Positions 1-8,388 of a stretch of 64,000 bases of DNA are shown piece after piece. Every line of letters begins with the position of its first letter. Positions within the stretch are counted from its first letter, which is position 1. A program made the position numbers and the translations under genes. The DNA comes from an uncultured Treponema sp. (GTDB taxonomy: Bacteria > Spirochaetota > Spirochaetia > Treponematales > Treponemataceae): assembly GCA_900319625.1 (NCBI GenBank), contig ONPD01000013.1:1-64000 (forward strand), read 5' to 3'. The notes beneath the pieces were generated by a model, which ran no database searches, was not told where the DNA came from, and saw nothing but the letters and a program-made list of their open reading frames with translations.

Positions 1-11
1 TGAAAGAGATT

Positions 12-38
12 CAGGTGTCCTTAATTATCGGACACCTG
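12..38. repeat. Perfect inverted repeat
   Basis: Nine-base arms (CAGGTGTCC and GGACACCTG) flank a 9-nt AT-rich spacer. No T-run follows on either strand, so it is not a standard terminator. It may be the tail of a structure that begins before the window. Confidence 0.4.
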
Positions 39-99
39 TTGAAGTTCGTAATGAAAAACTGGTAGCATAAAAACTGTCCAAAAAATTGGGTTCAGTTCA

Positions 100-128
100 G
101 TTGCGACTGGATAGGGGCTTTTGCGCCC
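100..128. repeat. 29-bp direct repeat, copy A
   Basis: Positions 100-128 match 631-659 at 27 of 29 bases; the only difference is AT versus GC in the middle. The unit ends in a short GGGC/GCCC pairing around CTTTT. The two copies point the same way and bracket about 500 bp that holds the candidate small toxin locus. Confidence 0.7.
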
Positions 129-152
129 TGTTATGAAATATGGTATATTATC

Positions 153-181
153 TTGACGGTTAGGATAAACTGAGTTATAGT
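153..181 (+). promoter_or_regulatory. Sigma-70-type promoter of the antisense RNA
   Basis: TTGACG (153-158), a 17-nt spacer and TATAGT (176-181) make a good housekeeping promoter pointing right. Predicted transcription start is about 188. No open reading frame starts downstream before the terminator at 248-287, which points to a short untranslated RNA. Confidence 0.6.
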
Positions 182-217
182 AAAAATAAAGGGCACCCGC
201 AACAAGCGTCTTGCCCC
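180..217 (-). terminator. Probable terminator of the 34-aa ORF
   Basis: Read on the minus strand, a GGGCA/TGCCC stem with an inner CGC/GCG stem is followed by TTTATTTTTA. It lies about 70 nt after the stop codon of the small ORF at 284-388 and is the natural 3' end of that mRNA. Confidence 0.5.
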
Positions 218-287
218 ACAAATAGCTGCCTAATTTCTCAGGCGTTTGCCCGTTCTGTGGTCGAGACAGAGCGGGCTATTTTTTTAT
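188..287 (+). ncRNA. Candidate antisense RNA opposite a small peptide gene
   Basis: The RNA is bounded by a promoter (153-181) and an intrinsic terminator (248-287), giving a transcript of about 100 nt. It is complementary to the 3' untranslated region and stop codon of the minus-strand ORF at 284-388. This is the 3'-overlap arrangement known from type I toxin-antitoxin loci such as txpA/RatA and the pAD1 par locus. The boundaries come from sequence motifs only; expression and any antitoxin role are inferred. Confidence 0.45.
248..287 (+). terminator. Intrinsic terminator of the antisense RNA
   Basis: An 11-bp stem (248-258 with 266-276, one G-T wobble) with a 7-nt loop is followed by TATTTTTTTATT. 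Its T-run overlaps the stop codon of the minus-strand small ORF. Confidence 0.75.
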
Positions 288-388
288 TCCTCGTTGTTCC
301 TGTTCCGTCTGCGGAGAAGGCGTGAAATAATGTCGATGATAAACTGAATGGTGCGAAGCACCAAATCGAGTAGCTCATACGAACTCAT
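284..388 (-). CDS. 34-aa hydrophobic/basic peptide, type I toxin-like
   Basis: The ORF starts at ATG (386-388) after an AGGGGG ribosome-binding site and encodes 34 residues. The N-terminus MSSYELL is followed by a single hydrophobic helix (about residues 6-25, including FIIDIISRLL) and a basic tail, RRRNRN. Length, one membrane helix and charged tail match Fst/holin-like type I toxins. The 5' leader contains ACAAGG (445-450 on the plus strand) that can pair with CCTTGT (397-402) over the ribosome-binding site, and a CCAGTT/AACTGG hairpin at 412-427, both expected for translational control. A convergent antisense RNA overlaps its 3' end. No homologue was checked; a chance ORF remains possible. 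Confidence 0.45.
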   Translation of the reverse strand: MSSYELLDLVLRTIQFIIDIISRLLRRRNRNNEE

Positions 389-540
389 AGCTGCCCCCTT
401 GTGTTGAAATTCCAGTTTTGTAACTGGTCGAGTAAGTTTTGGGGACAAGGCCGCCCATGTCACGGGTGCTTTTAAAAGATACTATAACCTTGTATTGGAA
501 TCAAGAAAAGAAGTAGTTTAAATTTTGGAATGTAACGATT

Positions 541-612
541 CTATTGTAAAGTAAAACCGCGCCGGAGAAACGGAGGGCGGCGAAGCCGTTCCGGAGCGTA
601 GCGGAGGAATGA
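541..612. repeat. GC-rich imperfect hairpin with GAA loop
   Basis: Within an otherwise AT-rich stretch, CGGC-GAA-GCCG (578-588) is nested in a longer imperfect stem formed by CGGA and TCCG. No gene is visible between 389 and 683 other than the leader of the small ORF. The structure resembles the GAA-loop hairpins at other intergenic sites of this window. Confidence 0.4.
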
Positions 613-630
613 GCGGTTAGCGAACCCGTA

Positions 631-659
631 GTTGCGACTGGGCAGGGGCTTTTGCGCCC
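631..659. repeat. 29-bp direct repeat, copy B
   Basis: This copy matches 100-128 at 27 of 29 bases in the same orientation. It lies just upstream of the promoter of the phosphatase gene at 746. Confidence 0.7.
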
Positions 660-683
660 AAAAAATCGTATGTAAAACAAAAT

Positions 684-712
684 TTGACAATTGCGATTTC
701 CGGATTTAAAAT
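684..712 (+). promoter_or_regulatory. Promoter of the SpoIIE-type phosphatase gene
   Basis: TTGACA (684-689), a 17-nt spacer and TAAAAT (707-712) form a near-consensus sigma-70-type promoter. The predicted start is near 719, giving a leader of about 27 nt with GGGAG before ATG 746. Confidence 0.7.
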
Positions 713-745
713 AAAATATTGATTTAAAAATCGGGAGTAAAAAAA

Positions 746-1999
746 ATGGAAGAAGAAGTTGTTGACGAGTCATTTTTTATTGAGGATTCGGGGAATGCTG
801 CGCCGGATATTGAGCTTCAGAAAACTGGTCTTGAAAACACTTACACTGAACGACAGGTCGGTTCTATCACAAAAGCTATTGAGCCTGTCAGCGGTCAGAG
901 TTCCCTTGATATTGTAGTTGAAATGTTCAAAAATCAGGCAGATCTGGAGGCGGTTCCTGTTGAGGAGACTGGTTCTGTAATTGGCGTTATTGAACGTAAG
1001 ACTGTTGAGGCCGCTACAAATACTGCCCTTAAGCGCTTTGTTGCAAAAAACTGTATTGATTATGTTGTTGATGCAAAGCTTTCCTTGAATGCCCGTGACT
1101 TCTGCGAGCTTGTCGTTGATAAGGTTGATGAGGCTGTAAAGGCTACCGGCGTTCAGAATTTTGTTGTTCTTCTTAATAACCGAAGTTATCTTGGAATTGT
1201 TTCTGCTGATGATGTCCGCCGCCAGATTCGCGCTGTCCGCGTTCACGATTTGGAAAAGGCAAAGGTGATTCAGCAGCACCTGCTTCCGGATGATGATTCT
1301 ACAAAAGATTTTCCTTTCCACGTTGCAATTTATAATCAGATGGCAAATGCGGTTGGCGGTGACTTTTACATTGCACAGCGCGTTTCTCAGACCTCCTTTG
1401 TTATCGGAAGTTTTGATGTTTCCGGTAAAAACGTTTCTGCGGCCCTGCTTACTGTTACAATCGGTTCTTATTTTGCAACTTTAAAGCAGCTTGTTCATTC
1501 GACACTTTCTGCGGTTCAGATTGCAACTATGCTTGACCGCTTTCTTGCAACGGTTGTTCCTGTAGGCAACTTTATTACCGGTGCAATCTGTTATATTGAT
1601 GCGCTTGAAAATCAGATTGAGATTCTGAATTGCGGCCACACTGATGTTTATGCCTGCAAGAAAAATGTGTCTGACGAGGTTCAGGTTGCTACCCTGAAGC
1701 CGACTTTGCCGCCTTTTGGTATGGGGGCTGTTGCAGATGCATTAAAATCTTCCGGAAAAGCCGGTTACAGACTTGCCCTCGCATCCGGCCTTCAGATTGA
1801 TATGTATTCAGATGGTCTTCCGGATATGCAGGATGACGACGGTGTTCGTTTTGATGACGAAAATACTAAAAAATTCTTTATAGATTTGTATAATAAAGAT
1901 GTTTCCGAAATGGAAAAATTCACAGGCCGCACGGTTGAGCGCTGGAAGCAGCACGCTATGCTTCCGGATGACATTACCGTTGTAAACCTTCGATTCTAA
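746..1999 (+). CDS. PP2C-type Ser phosphatase (SpoIIE/RsbU family) with CBS-like N-terminus
   Basis: The protein of 417 aa has a C-terminal SpoIIE/PP2C phosphatase domain (about 185-417). Metal-binding acidic motifs are visible: VGGDFY (203-208), FDVSGK (223-228), YSDGLPD (354-360) and the terminal DDITVV (408-413). Residues 55-165 read like a pair of CBS domains, which usually bind adenine nucleotides, so activity may respond to an energy signal. Family members dephosphorylate anti-anti-sigma or STAS-domain proteins; no such partner is in the window. It has its own promoter (684-712), GGGAG as ribosome-binding site and a clean terminator at 2015-2039, so it is monocistronic. The fold is clear; the target is unknown. 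Confidence 0.85.
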   Translation: MEEEVVDESFFIEDSGNAAPDIELQKTGLENTYTERQVGSITKAIEPVSGQSSLDIVVEMFKNQADLEAVPVEETGSVIGVIERKTVEAATNTALKRFVAKNCIDYVVDAKLSLNARDFCELVVDKVDEAVKATGVQNFVVLLNNRSYLGIVSADDVRRQIRAVRVHDLEKAKVIQQHLLPDDDSTKDFPFHVAIYNQMANAVGGDFYIAQRVSQTSFVIGSFDVSGKNVSAALLTVTIGSYFATLKQLVHSTLSAVQIATMLDRFLATVVPVGNFITGAICYIDALENQIEILNCGHTDVYACKKNVSDEVQVATLKPTLPPFGMGAVADALKSSGKAGYRLALASGLQIDMYSDGLPDMQDDDGVRFDDENTKKFFIDLYNKDVSEMEKFTGRTVERWKQHAMLPDDITVVNLRF

Positions 2000-2014
2000 T
2001 TTGTGGAGTTGATA

Positions 2015-2039
2015 GCGGGGCCAGAACCCCGCTTTTTTT
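2015..2039 (+). terminator. Intrinsic terminator after the phosphatase gene
   Basis: GCGGGG (2015-2020), CCAGAA loop and CCCCGC (2027-2032) are followed by seven T. The hairpin ends three bases before the ATG of the next gene, so it also rules out the upstream GTG at 2003 as that gene's start. Confidence 0.9.
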
Positions 2040-2041
2040 AT

Positions 2042-4270
2042 ATGAAAGTTCTTTTAATTCAGCCGCCTCTTGTTCAGCTTAATTCCCCTTATCCTGCCGG
2101 AGCTTATCTTGCATCTTTTTTCAGAACGATGAAGTGCGAGGTTTGTTTTTTAGACTTGAGCATTTCCCTTTTTTACAAAATATTTTCACGTCCCGGGTTG
2201 ACCCGCATTTTTGAATTGACTGAAAAACGGGCTCTTGAAATGGCAGACAAGGCTGAGCGGGAAGGGGATGGGGCTACTGCTTTTAATCTCCGCCGCTATG
2301 TGAGTACGGCAGATTCCTGGTGCCGCTGGATTGATGTAATTACTGCAATTTTACGTGGGCAGGCCCGCGAAAAAGAGCATGAACTTTTATTTTCTCCTAA
2401 GGCGCCCCGCGGAAGCCGTATGGAAAACTTTCTGGATGGGCTTGGACGCGAGCCTTCCGTTGATGATGTTCGTTTTCTTGCCTCTTATGCCCTTGCAGAC
2501 CTTGCTGACTATATTACAGCTGTTTTTGATTCCAATTTTTCTCTTGTACGCTATGCAGAAAGCCTTACGGTTGATGAATCAAGCTTTTCTGAAATAGAAA
2601 AAAGACTGGACTCTCCTGTGATGACGGAATTTTACAGGAAACTTCTGGAAGATGTTCTTGACCAGGATGATTATGGAACGGATTTTTTAGTGGGAATTAC
2701 AGTTCCTTTTGCAGGGACTTTTATGCCGGCTCTTTACACGGCGCGTTATATTAAAGAAAAATATGGTTCACAGGCCTATGTCGTTATGGGCGGTGGTTTT
2801 GTAAATACTGAACTTCGTGAAGCTGACGATATGGCGCTTGGAAAATATATTGATGCCCTTTCCTATGACCGGGGCTATGGCGGCTTTTATGATTTCATTA
2901 AAAAAACGGAGTCTTCCGGTGGTGGAATGGCTTTTGATTCCACCCCCATTTATAAATTCAGGAAATTTACAAAAAACGGTGTGATTGCGCCTGACTGGAA
3001 GGGGGATGAGCACATTACTTTTATTGAAAGCAGTGCTACCCGCGGAACCTTCCCGGATTTTTCAGATATTGATTTTTCTGTTTACCCCCGGCTTTGTGAT
3101 GATAAAAATCCTATGCAGCGGCTCTGGTCGGATGGAAGTTGGATAAAGGCTTATCTTGCCCACGGCTGCTACTGGCATAAATGCGCTTTCTGCGACACTC
3201 AGCTTGATTATGTATGCGGCTATGAGATGACAGATGTTGACTGCCTTTTTAAAAGCCTTTACAGAACTGCCTGTGATAAGGGCGTTTATGGAGTTCATTT
3301 TGTTGATGAAGCCATGCCTCCTCTGGCCCTTAAGTCTTTTGCCCTTTTGAATTCGAGGGCTGTAAACCTGGGCGGCAGTAAGCCTCTTTACTACTGGGGC
3401 AACGTCCGCTTTGAAAAATCCTTTACCTATGATCTTGCGGCCCTGCTTTCTTATGGCGGTCTTGGCGGGGTCAGTGCCGGGCTTGAAGTTGCTACCGGCG
3501 ACGGGCTTAAAAATATCAACAAGGGCACCGACATAGATTCAATTGTTTCTGCCTGTGCTGCTTTTAAGGAAAACGGCATTCTTGTTCATGCCTATATGAT
3601 TTACGGCTTCTGGAACGATACGGCTCAGAATATCATCAATTCGATGGAAACTCTGCGTCAGTTCTTTGCCGCCGGCCTTCTGGATTCTGCTTTCTGGCAT
3701 AAGTTTATCCTCACAAAAAATTCCCGCGTTATGGAAGAGTGGGAGAAAGGCCTGCACCCGGAGCTTAAACCGATTTTCCCGGAAGAAAAAAGTATTTTTG
3801 CAAGAAACTGCCTTCATTTTGAAGGAGAAAAGCGTTTTTCAAAGTGGGGAACTGCCCTTGATAACGCCCTTACCGCCTGGATGCACGGTAAAAAGCTTGA
3901 AATGCCGGTTCGCAAATGGTTTGATTTTGATGTTCCCACCCCGACGGTGCCAAAGGATTTGATTGAAAAAGCAATCGACCGCTATGAAGAGCGCAAGTCG
4001 GCACCGGTAAGGGATATTGAAAAGAGGGAGATTTTCTGGCTTGGAAGTAAGCCTGTGGCCTGCGGTAAGGTAAATAAAAAAGGCTTGAGAAAGTATTCCT
4101 GGATTTATATGCAGGAAGAATTCTCTTTGGAACTTGAAGAAAGCCTTGCAGAGCTTTTATGGAAGCTGCGTCCCGAAACAGAAGAAAATCTTTACAAAAA
4201 GTTTCTGGCGCAGATAAAAAAATCCCCGGAAGTAGAAAAACTCCGGGGATCGGGACTTGTTATAATTTAG
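2042..4270 (+). CDS. B12-binding-type radical SAM protein
   Basis: The 742-aa protein begins KVLLIQPPL, the usual first strand of a cobalamin-binding-like Rossmann domain in this family, and carries a radical SAM core near the middle. The cluster ligands are in GCYWHKCAFC, spacing CX4CX2C rather than CX3CX2C, a variant found in some B12-type radical SAM proteins. No DXHXXG cobalamin ligand motif was seen. The reaction is unknown. I start it at ATG 2042; the in-frame GTG at 2003 would run through the terminator stem and has no ribosome-binding site. ATG 2042 has no clear ribosome-binding site either, because the terminator occupies that place. It meets murA tail to tail with a 4-base overlap. 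Confidence 0.8.
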   Translation: MKVLLIQPPLVQLNSPYPAGAYLASFFRTMKCEVCFLDLSISLFYKIFSRPGLTRIFELTEKRALEMADKAEREGDGATAFNLRRYVSTADSWCRWIDVITAILRGQAREKEHELLFSPKAPRGSRMENFLDGLGREPSVDDVRFLASYALADLADYITAVFDSNFSLVRYAESLTVDESSFSEIEKRLDSPVMTEFYRKLLEDVLDQDDYGTDFLVGITVPFAGTFMPALYTARYIKEKYGSQAYVVMGGGFVNTELREADDMALGKYIDALSYDRGYGGFYDFIKKTESSGGGMAFDSTPIYKFRKFTKNGVIAPDWKGDEHITFIESSATRGTFPDFSDIDFSVYPRLCDDKNPMQRLWSDGSWIKAYLAHGCYWHKCAFCDTQLDYVCGYEMTDVDCLFKSLYRTACDKGVYGVHFVDEAMPPLALKSFALLNSRAVNLGGSKPLYYWGNVRFEKSFTYDLAALLSYGGLGGVSAGLEVATGDGLKNINKGTDIDSIVSACAAFKENGILVHAYMIYGFWNDTAQNIINSMETLRQFFAAGLLDSAFWHKFILTKNSRVMEEWEKGLHPELKPIFPEEKSIFARNCLHFEGEKRFSKWGTALDNALTAWMHGKKLEMPVRKWFDFDVPTPTVPKDLIEKAIDRYEERKSAPVRDIEKREIFWLGSKPVACGKVNKKGLRKYSWIYMQEEFSLELEESLAELLWKLRPETEENLYKKFLAQIKKSPEVEKLRGSGLVII

Positions 4271-5550
4271 TCTACATCTATCGTTTTTATGTGTGCTCCC
4301 AGGGCCTGAAGGCGGCCGACTAAATCTTCGTAGCCGCGTTCAATCTGGTAAACGTTACTGATTCGGCTTTCTCCGTGGGCACACATAGCGGCAATTACCA
4401 TAGCCATACCGGCACGAATGTCCGGTGAAACAAGGTGGTCGCCGTGCAGCATGCTGGGGCCCGAAACAACCGCGCGGTGAGGGTCGCAGAGGGTAATTTT
4501 TGCGCCCATAGAAATCAGCTTATCAACAAAGAACATTCGGCTTTCGAACATCTTTTCAAAAATCAAAACTGTGCCTTCTACCTGTGTCGCAACCACCGTC
4601 ATAATGGAAGTAAGGTCGGCTGGGAATCCCGGCCAAGGCATATCATCAATTTTAGGAATTGCGTTTCCAAGGTCGTTGTTTACCTTTAATTCCTGGGTGT
4701 TAGGCACTGTAAGTTCGTCCCCGTCAAGACGCCAGGAAATTCCAAGCTTTGCAAAGCTGTTTTTAAGCGGGCGCATTTCCTGAGGGCGGATTCCCTTAAT
4801 AGTAATTTTACCCCGGGTTGCAGCCGCCATTCCGATGAAGGAACCGATTTCAATAGTGTCAGGGCCGATTGTAAATTCGCAGCCGTGCAGCTGTTTTACG
4901 CCCTGAATGCGGAGAATATTGCTTCCAATTCCGCTAATCTGGCCGCCCATTTTATTAATCATGTTGCAGAGGTCCTGAACGTGAGGCTCGCTTGCCGCAT
5001 TCTGGATGATGGTTTCTCCCTCTGCAAGGCTTGCTGCCATAACGGCATTTTCTGTTGCTGTAACCGAAGCTTCGTCCAGGAAAATATCTGCTCCCTTAAG
5101 CTTGTTGGCTGTCAGCTGGAAGTGTCCGTTTACAACGATGTTTGCGCCAAGCTCCTTTAATGCAAGGAAGTGGGTATCCACGCGGCGGCGGCCGATAACG
5201 TCACCTCCGGGAGGCATCATCTCACACTTTCCGTTACGTGCCAGAAGAGGGCCTGCAAATACAATTGAACCGCGAACTTTTTTGGTCAAATCGCGTGGAA
5301 GCTCCTTTTGTGCAATTTTTTCGCAGTGAATCTTCCAGTTGTGCTTTGTGATTTTTTCAACCTTTGCGCCAAGTGCTTCAAGAATCTGAAGCATTACGTT
5401 TGTATCCTGAATCTCAGGAATGTTATTTAAAATTACTGTTTCCGATGTCAATAGACAGGCTGCAATACAAGGCAGTGCTGCGTTTTTGTTGCCGCTTGCT
5501 GTAATTGTCCCCTGAATCGGAAATCCACCCTCAATTACATATTCGTGCAT
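4267..5550 (-). CDS. murA: UDP-N-acetylglucosamine 1-carboxyvinyltransferase
   Basis: The 427-aa protein catalyses the first committed step of peptidoglycan synthesis, transfer of enolpyruvate from PEP to UDP-GlcNAc in the cytoplasm. The start GTITASGNKNAALP and the loop motif PPGGDVIGRRRVD match the family. In the active-site loop the usual PGGC is PGGD: residue 117 is Asp where E. coli has Cys115. Cys-to-Asp enzymes are known from mycobacteria, chlamydiae and Borrelia and are insensitive to fosfomycin, which alkylates that Cys. Length is normal. It lies 33 bp downstream of pepT on the same strand and may be cotranscribed with it. Confidence 0.95.
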   Translation of the reverse strand: MHEYVIEGGFPIQGTITASGNKNAALPCIAACLLTSETVILNNIPEIQDTNVMLQILEALGAKVEKITKHNWKIHCEKIAQKELPRDLTKKVRGSIVFAGPLLARNGKCEMMPPGGDVIGRRRVDTHFLALKELGANIVVNGHFQLTANKLKGADIFLDEASVTATENAVMAASLAEGETIIQNAASEPHVQDLCNMINKMGGQISGIGSNILRIQGVKQLHGCEFTIGPDTIEIGSFIGMAAATRGKITIKGIRPQEMRPLKNSFAKLGISWRLDGDELTVPNTQELKVNNDLGNAIPKIDDMPWPGFPADLTSIMTVVATQVEGTVLIFEKMFESRMFFVDKLISMGAKITLCDPHRAVVSGPSMLHGDHLVSPDIRAGMAMVIAAMCAHGESRISNVYQIERGYEDLVGRLQALGAHIKTIDVD

Positions 5551-5583
5551 GTTAAAATCCTTAATTATCCGCCTGGGCGGAGT

Positions 5584-6843
5584 TTACTCTCTAACTATAT
5601 TAATCAGTATATCGGCAGCTTTTGCCATCTGGTTTAGAGAAACCCACTCGCAGCGGGAATGATACTTGTGCCCGCCGGTAAAAATGTTAGGACATGGAAG
5701 GCCCATTTCTGTAAGCCGCGAACCATCCGTTCCCCCGCGGATCGGCTTTTCCACAATGGCAACGCCCGCTGCCCTGTAAGCCGCCCTCAGTTTTTCAAGA
5801 ACTTCCGGGTGTTCTGTCATCTTTTCCTTCATATTCTTGTACTGCTCGCGGAAGTTTACCTCAGCCTTTCCATTAAAGCTGATGGCAGCTGCTTCTGCAC
5901 AGTCAGAGACTATCTTTTTTTCTAATTCAATTTCCAAAGATGAAAATGAGCGCAGAAGCAGCTGCACTTTACAAGAGTCAATGCTTCCTGCCACTTCCAT
6001 AGGGGCAATAAAACCTTCGTAATTTTCTGTGGTTTCCGGCGTCATAGTGTGGGGAAGAAGGCTCAAAAATTTTCCTGCCATGCTTACTGCATTTACCATC
6101 TTTCCTTTTTTAGCGTCGCCGGTATGGCAGGCTTTTCCTATAAAGTTTACCTCTGCCGCCCAGGCATTAAAGCATTCGCTTTCAAGTTCCCCGATATTTC
6201 CGCCGTCTACCGTGTAGGCGCACTTAGATTTAATCATTTCCATAGGAACAAAATCCATTCCGTGGCCCGTTTCTTCATCCGGAGAAAAAATTACTTCTAT
6301 ATTACAGTGTTTTTCTTCCGGGTGGTCGTGAAAATATTCAGCCATAGTCATAATTGCAGAAACTCCCGCCTTGTCATCGCCGCCAAGCAGGGTAGTGCCG
6401 TCTGTTGTTATGATTGTTTCGTGATTTTTTGCTGCTTCTGCAAGGGCCTGGTCATCTGTCGGGCTGTGAACAACTCCGTTTTTAAGCCTGATTTCCTGCC
6501 CATCGTAGTTTTCAAAAATCTGAGGCTTTACGTCCCTTCCTGTAACCTCATCAACTGTATCCATATGGGCAAGAAAAAGAATGCTCTCCTTTGCGGCATC
6601 TCCACTACAGTTTGACGGAATGCGGCCATAAACATAACATTTGTCAGTAACCTGAACATCTTCAAGTCCCAGCTCTTTCATATCACTTTCAAGAACTTTC
6701 GCCATATCCCACTGGCGTTCCGTAGAAGGAAAAACTCCATTATCCGCAGCATTTCCATCACTTTCGCTCCAGATTTTTACATATTTTACAAAGCGGTCTA
6801 AAAGTCGCTTACTATATTCCTTATTTTCACTGATTTTATTCAT
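5584..6843 (-). CDS. pepT: Peptidase T (tripeptide aminopeptidase)
   Basis: The 419-aa M20-family zinc peptidase releases the N-terminal residue of tripeptides in the cytoplasm. Metal-site motifs are in order: LAHMDTVDEV (first His and Asp), LLGGDDKAG (bridging Asp), PDEETGHG (catalytic Glu pair) and YTVDGG, with GGHKYHSR near the C-terminus for the last His. Length is typical for PepT. The gene is divergent from the beta-CASP gene at 6948, with about 100 bp between them, and is followed by murA after 33 bp. It fits a peptide-fermenting lifestyle. Confidence 0.93.
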   Translation of the reverse strand: MNKISENKEYSKRLLDRFVKYVKIWSESDGNAADNGVFPSTERQWDMAKVLESDMKELGLEDVQVTDKCYVYGRIPSNCSGDAAKESILFLAHMDTVDEVTGRDVKPQIFENYDGQEIRLKNGVVHSPTDDQALAEAAKNHETIITTDGTTLLGGDDKAGVSAIMTMAEYFHDHPEEKHCNIEVIFSPDEETGHGMDFVPMEMIKSKCAYTVDGGNIGELESECFNAWAAEVNFIGKACHTGDAKKGKMVNAVSMAGKFLSLLPHTMTPETTENYEGFIAPMEVAGSIDSCKVQLLLRSFSSLEIELEKKIVSDCAEAAAISFNGKAEVNFREQYKNMKEKMTEHPEVLEKLRAAYRAAGVAIVEKPIRGGTDGSRLTEMGLPCPNIFTGGHKYHSRCEWVSLNQMAKAADILINIVRE

Positions 6844-6947
6844 AGGAAGATATTAGCATAATCGCTATTTTTGATAAATAATTTGCCCTATGTGCATTTC
6901 GGACTTACAATAATAGAAGATAACAGCTTGTTTTCCGGAGGTTTCTT

Positions 6948-8369
6948 ATGAGCATAAAATCCTTTTCGCTTGGAGCGGCAGAAGAAGTTACTGGTTCTAA
7001 ACATATTCTGCAGATTGATGACCGCTTTATAATGGTGGACTGCGGAGCCTTTCAGGGTAAACGTAAGGAATCGGACGAAAAGAACCGCAATTTTGATTTT
7101 GATATGGAAAGCCTTGATGCCGTTGTTTTGACTCACGGGCATTTTGACCACTGCGGACTTCTCCCGGTGATTGCAAAAAAGGGCTATCAGGGAAATGTAT
7201 ATGCAACTCCCGCTACCCGTGATATTGCCAATCTTGTAATGATGGACAGCGCCCGTATTCAGGCCCGCGATGCTGAGTTCCTTGCAAAGCAGGCCAGCAA
7301 AAAGGGCGAAAAATTCAAATGGAAACCACTTTACACAGAAGAGGATTGTGTTGCGGTTGCAAATCAGATTATAGGCCTTTCTTATAATAGAAAAATGTTT
7401 ATTGCCCCTGATGTTCAGCTGGAATTTTTTGATGCGGGACATATTCTGGGCTCGGCTTTTGCAAACATTACAATTCATCCGAATCCTAAAAAGCCTGAAA
7501 AAGAAACCCGCATTTTATATACCGGTGACATAGGACGAAAGTGTAAGCCGATTATCAGAAATCCTGCTGTGGATATGCCGGCTCCTGACTATATTTTTAT
7601 GGAAACTACTTACGGAAATAAGCTTCATCAGGATCATGACCTTGCCATGAAGGAGCTTATCCGCGTTGTCAGGGAAGCCTGCCAGCGTAAGGGAAAAATC
7701 ATCATTCCGTCTTTTGCGATTGAACGTGCCCAGGAGCTTGTCTTCTATTTACATCTTCTTACTGACCAGAAAAAAATCCCTGTTGTTCCTATTTACGTAG
7801 ATTCTCCTATGGCGGTTAATGCAACTTCGGTATTCCGAGTTCATCCGGAATGTTATGATGAAAGTGTAAACGAAGCCTTCCTTAAGCATCATAAAAATCC
7901 TTTCGGTTTCGGGGCTTTGACTTATGTTACCAGTGTTGAAGAATCAAAGGCTCTGAACAAAAAAGAAGGCCCGATGATTATCATTTCTGCGGACGGTATG
8001 TGTGAAGCGGGCCGCGTTCTTTATCACCTTGCAAATGACATTACAAATCCCCGCAACACAATCATGATTGTCGGCTATATGGCAGAAAATACCCTGGGTC
8101 GAAAAATCCGAGACGGAGCAGAAGAGGTTATGATTCTTGGCGACAAGTACAAGGTTGAAGCAAAGGTTGAGCTTATGAACGCCTTCTCTGCCCATGCCGA
8201 TTACGGTGAAATGACAACCTGGCTGAAAGAAATCGATAGCAGCCGCCTTAAGAAAATCTTCCTTGTTCACGGTGAAAAAGAAGCCCAGGTCTTCTTCAAA
8301 AATCACCTGCACGAAAACGGCTTCCCGAACGTGGAAATTGTGAAAGAAAAAGAGTTTTATAAACTGTAG
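6948..8369 (+). CDS. Beta-CASP metallo-beta-lactamase-fold hydrolase (putative RNase)
   Basis: The 473-aa protein has the HXHXDH zinc motif THGHFDH (residues 62-68), a downstream DAGHILGS ligand motif, a beta-CASP region with SPMAVNATSVFR, SADGMCEAGR and a C-terminal NAFSAHADYGE RNA-metabolising domain motif. These are the hallmarks of CPSF73-like nucleases (YSH1/KH-less type). It probably processes or degrades RNA in the cytoplasm, but the substrate cannot be told. GGAGG lies 7-8 nt before ATG. A strong terminator (8389-8426) closes the unit. Confidence 0.85.
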   Translation: MSIKSFSLGAAEEVTGSKHILQIDDRFIMVDCGAFQGKRKESDEKNRNFDFDMESLDAVVLTHGHFDHCGLLPVIAKKGYQGNVYATPATRDIANLVMMDSARIQARDAEFLAKQASKKGEKFKWKPLYTEEDCVAVANQIIGLSYNRKMFIAPDVQLEFFDAGHILGSAFANITIHPNPKKPEKETRILYTGDIGRKCKPIIRNPAVDMPAPDYIFMETTYGNKLHQDHDLAMKELIRVVREACQRKGKIIIPSFAIERAQELVFYLHLLTDQKKIPVVPIYVDSPMAVNATSVFRVHPECYDESVNEAFLKHHKNPFGFGALTYVTSVEESKALNKKEGPMIIISADGMCEAGRVLYHLANDITNPRNTIMIVGYMAENTLGRKIRDGAEEVMILGDKYKVEAKVELMNAFSAHADYGEMTTWLKEIDSSRLKKIFLVHGEKEAQVFFKNHLHENGFPNVEIVKEKEFYKL

Positions 8370-8388
8370 ATGTAAAGGAATATTTTAT

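Noticed and set aside
2003..2041. GTG start for the radical SAM protein
   Set aside because: The sequence encodes the terminator stem of the upstream gene, and the family's first strand (KVLLIQPP) begins at ATG 2042.
6049..6615. 188-codon open frame opposite pepT
   Set aside because: Shadow frame of a well-supported peptidase; composition (many Cys, Phe) is not protein-like.
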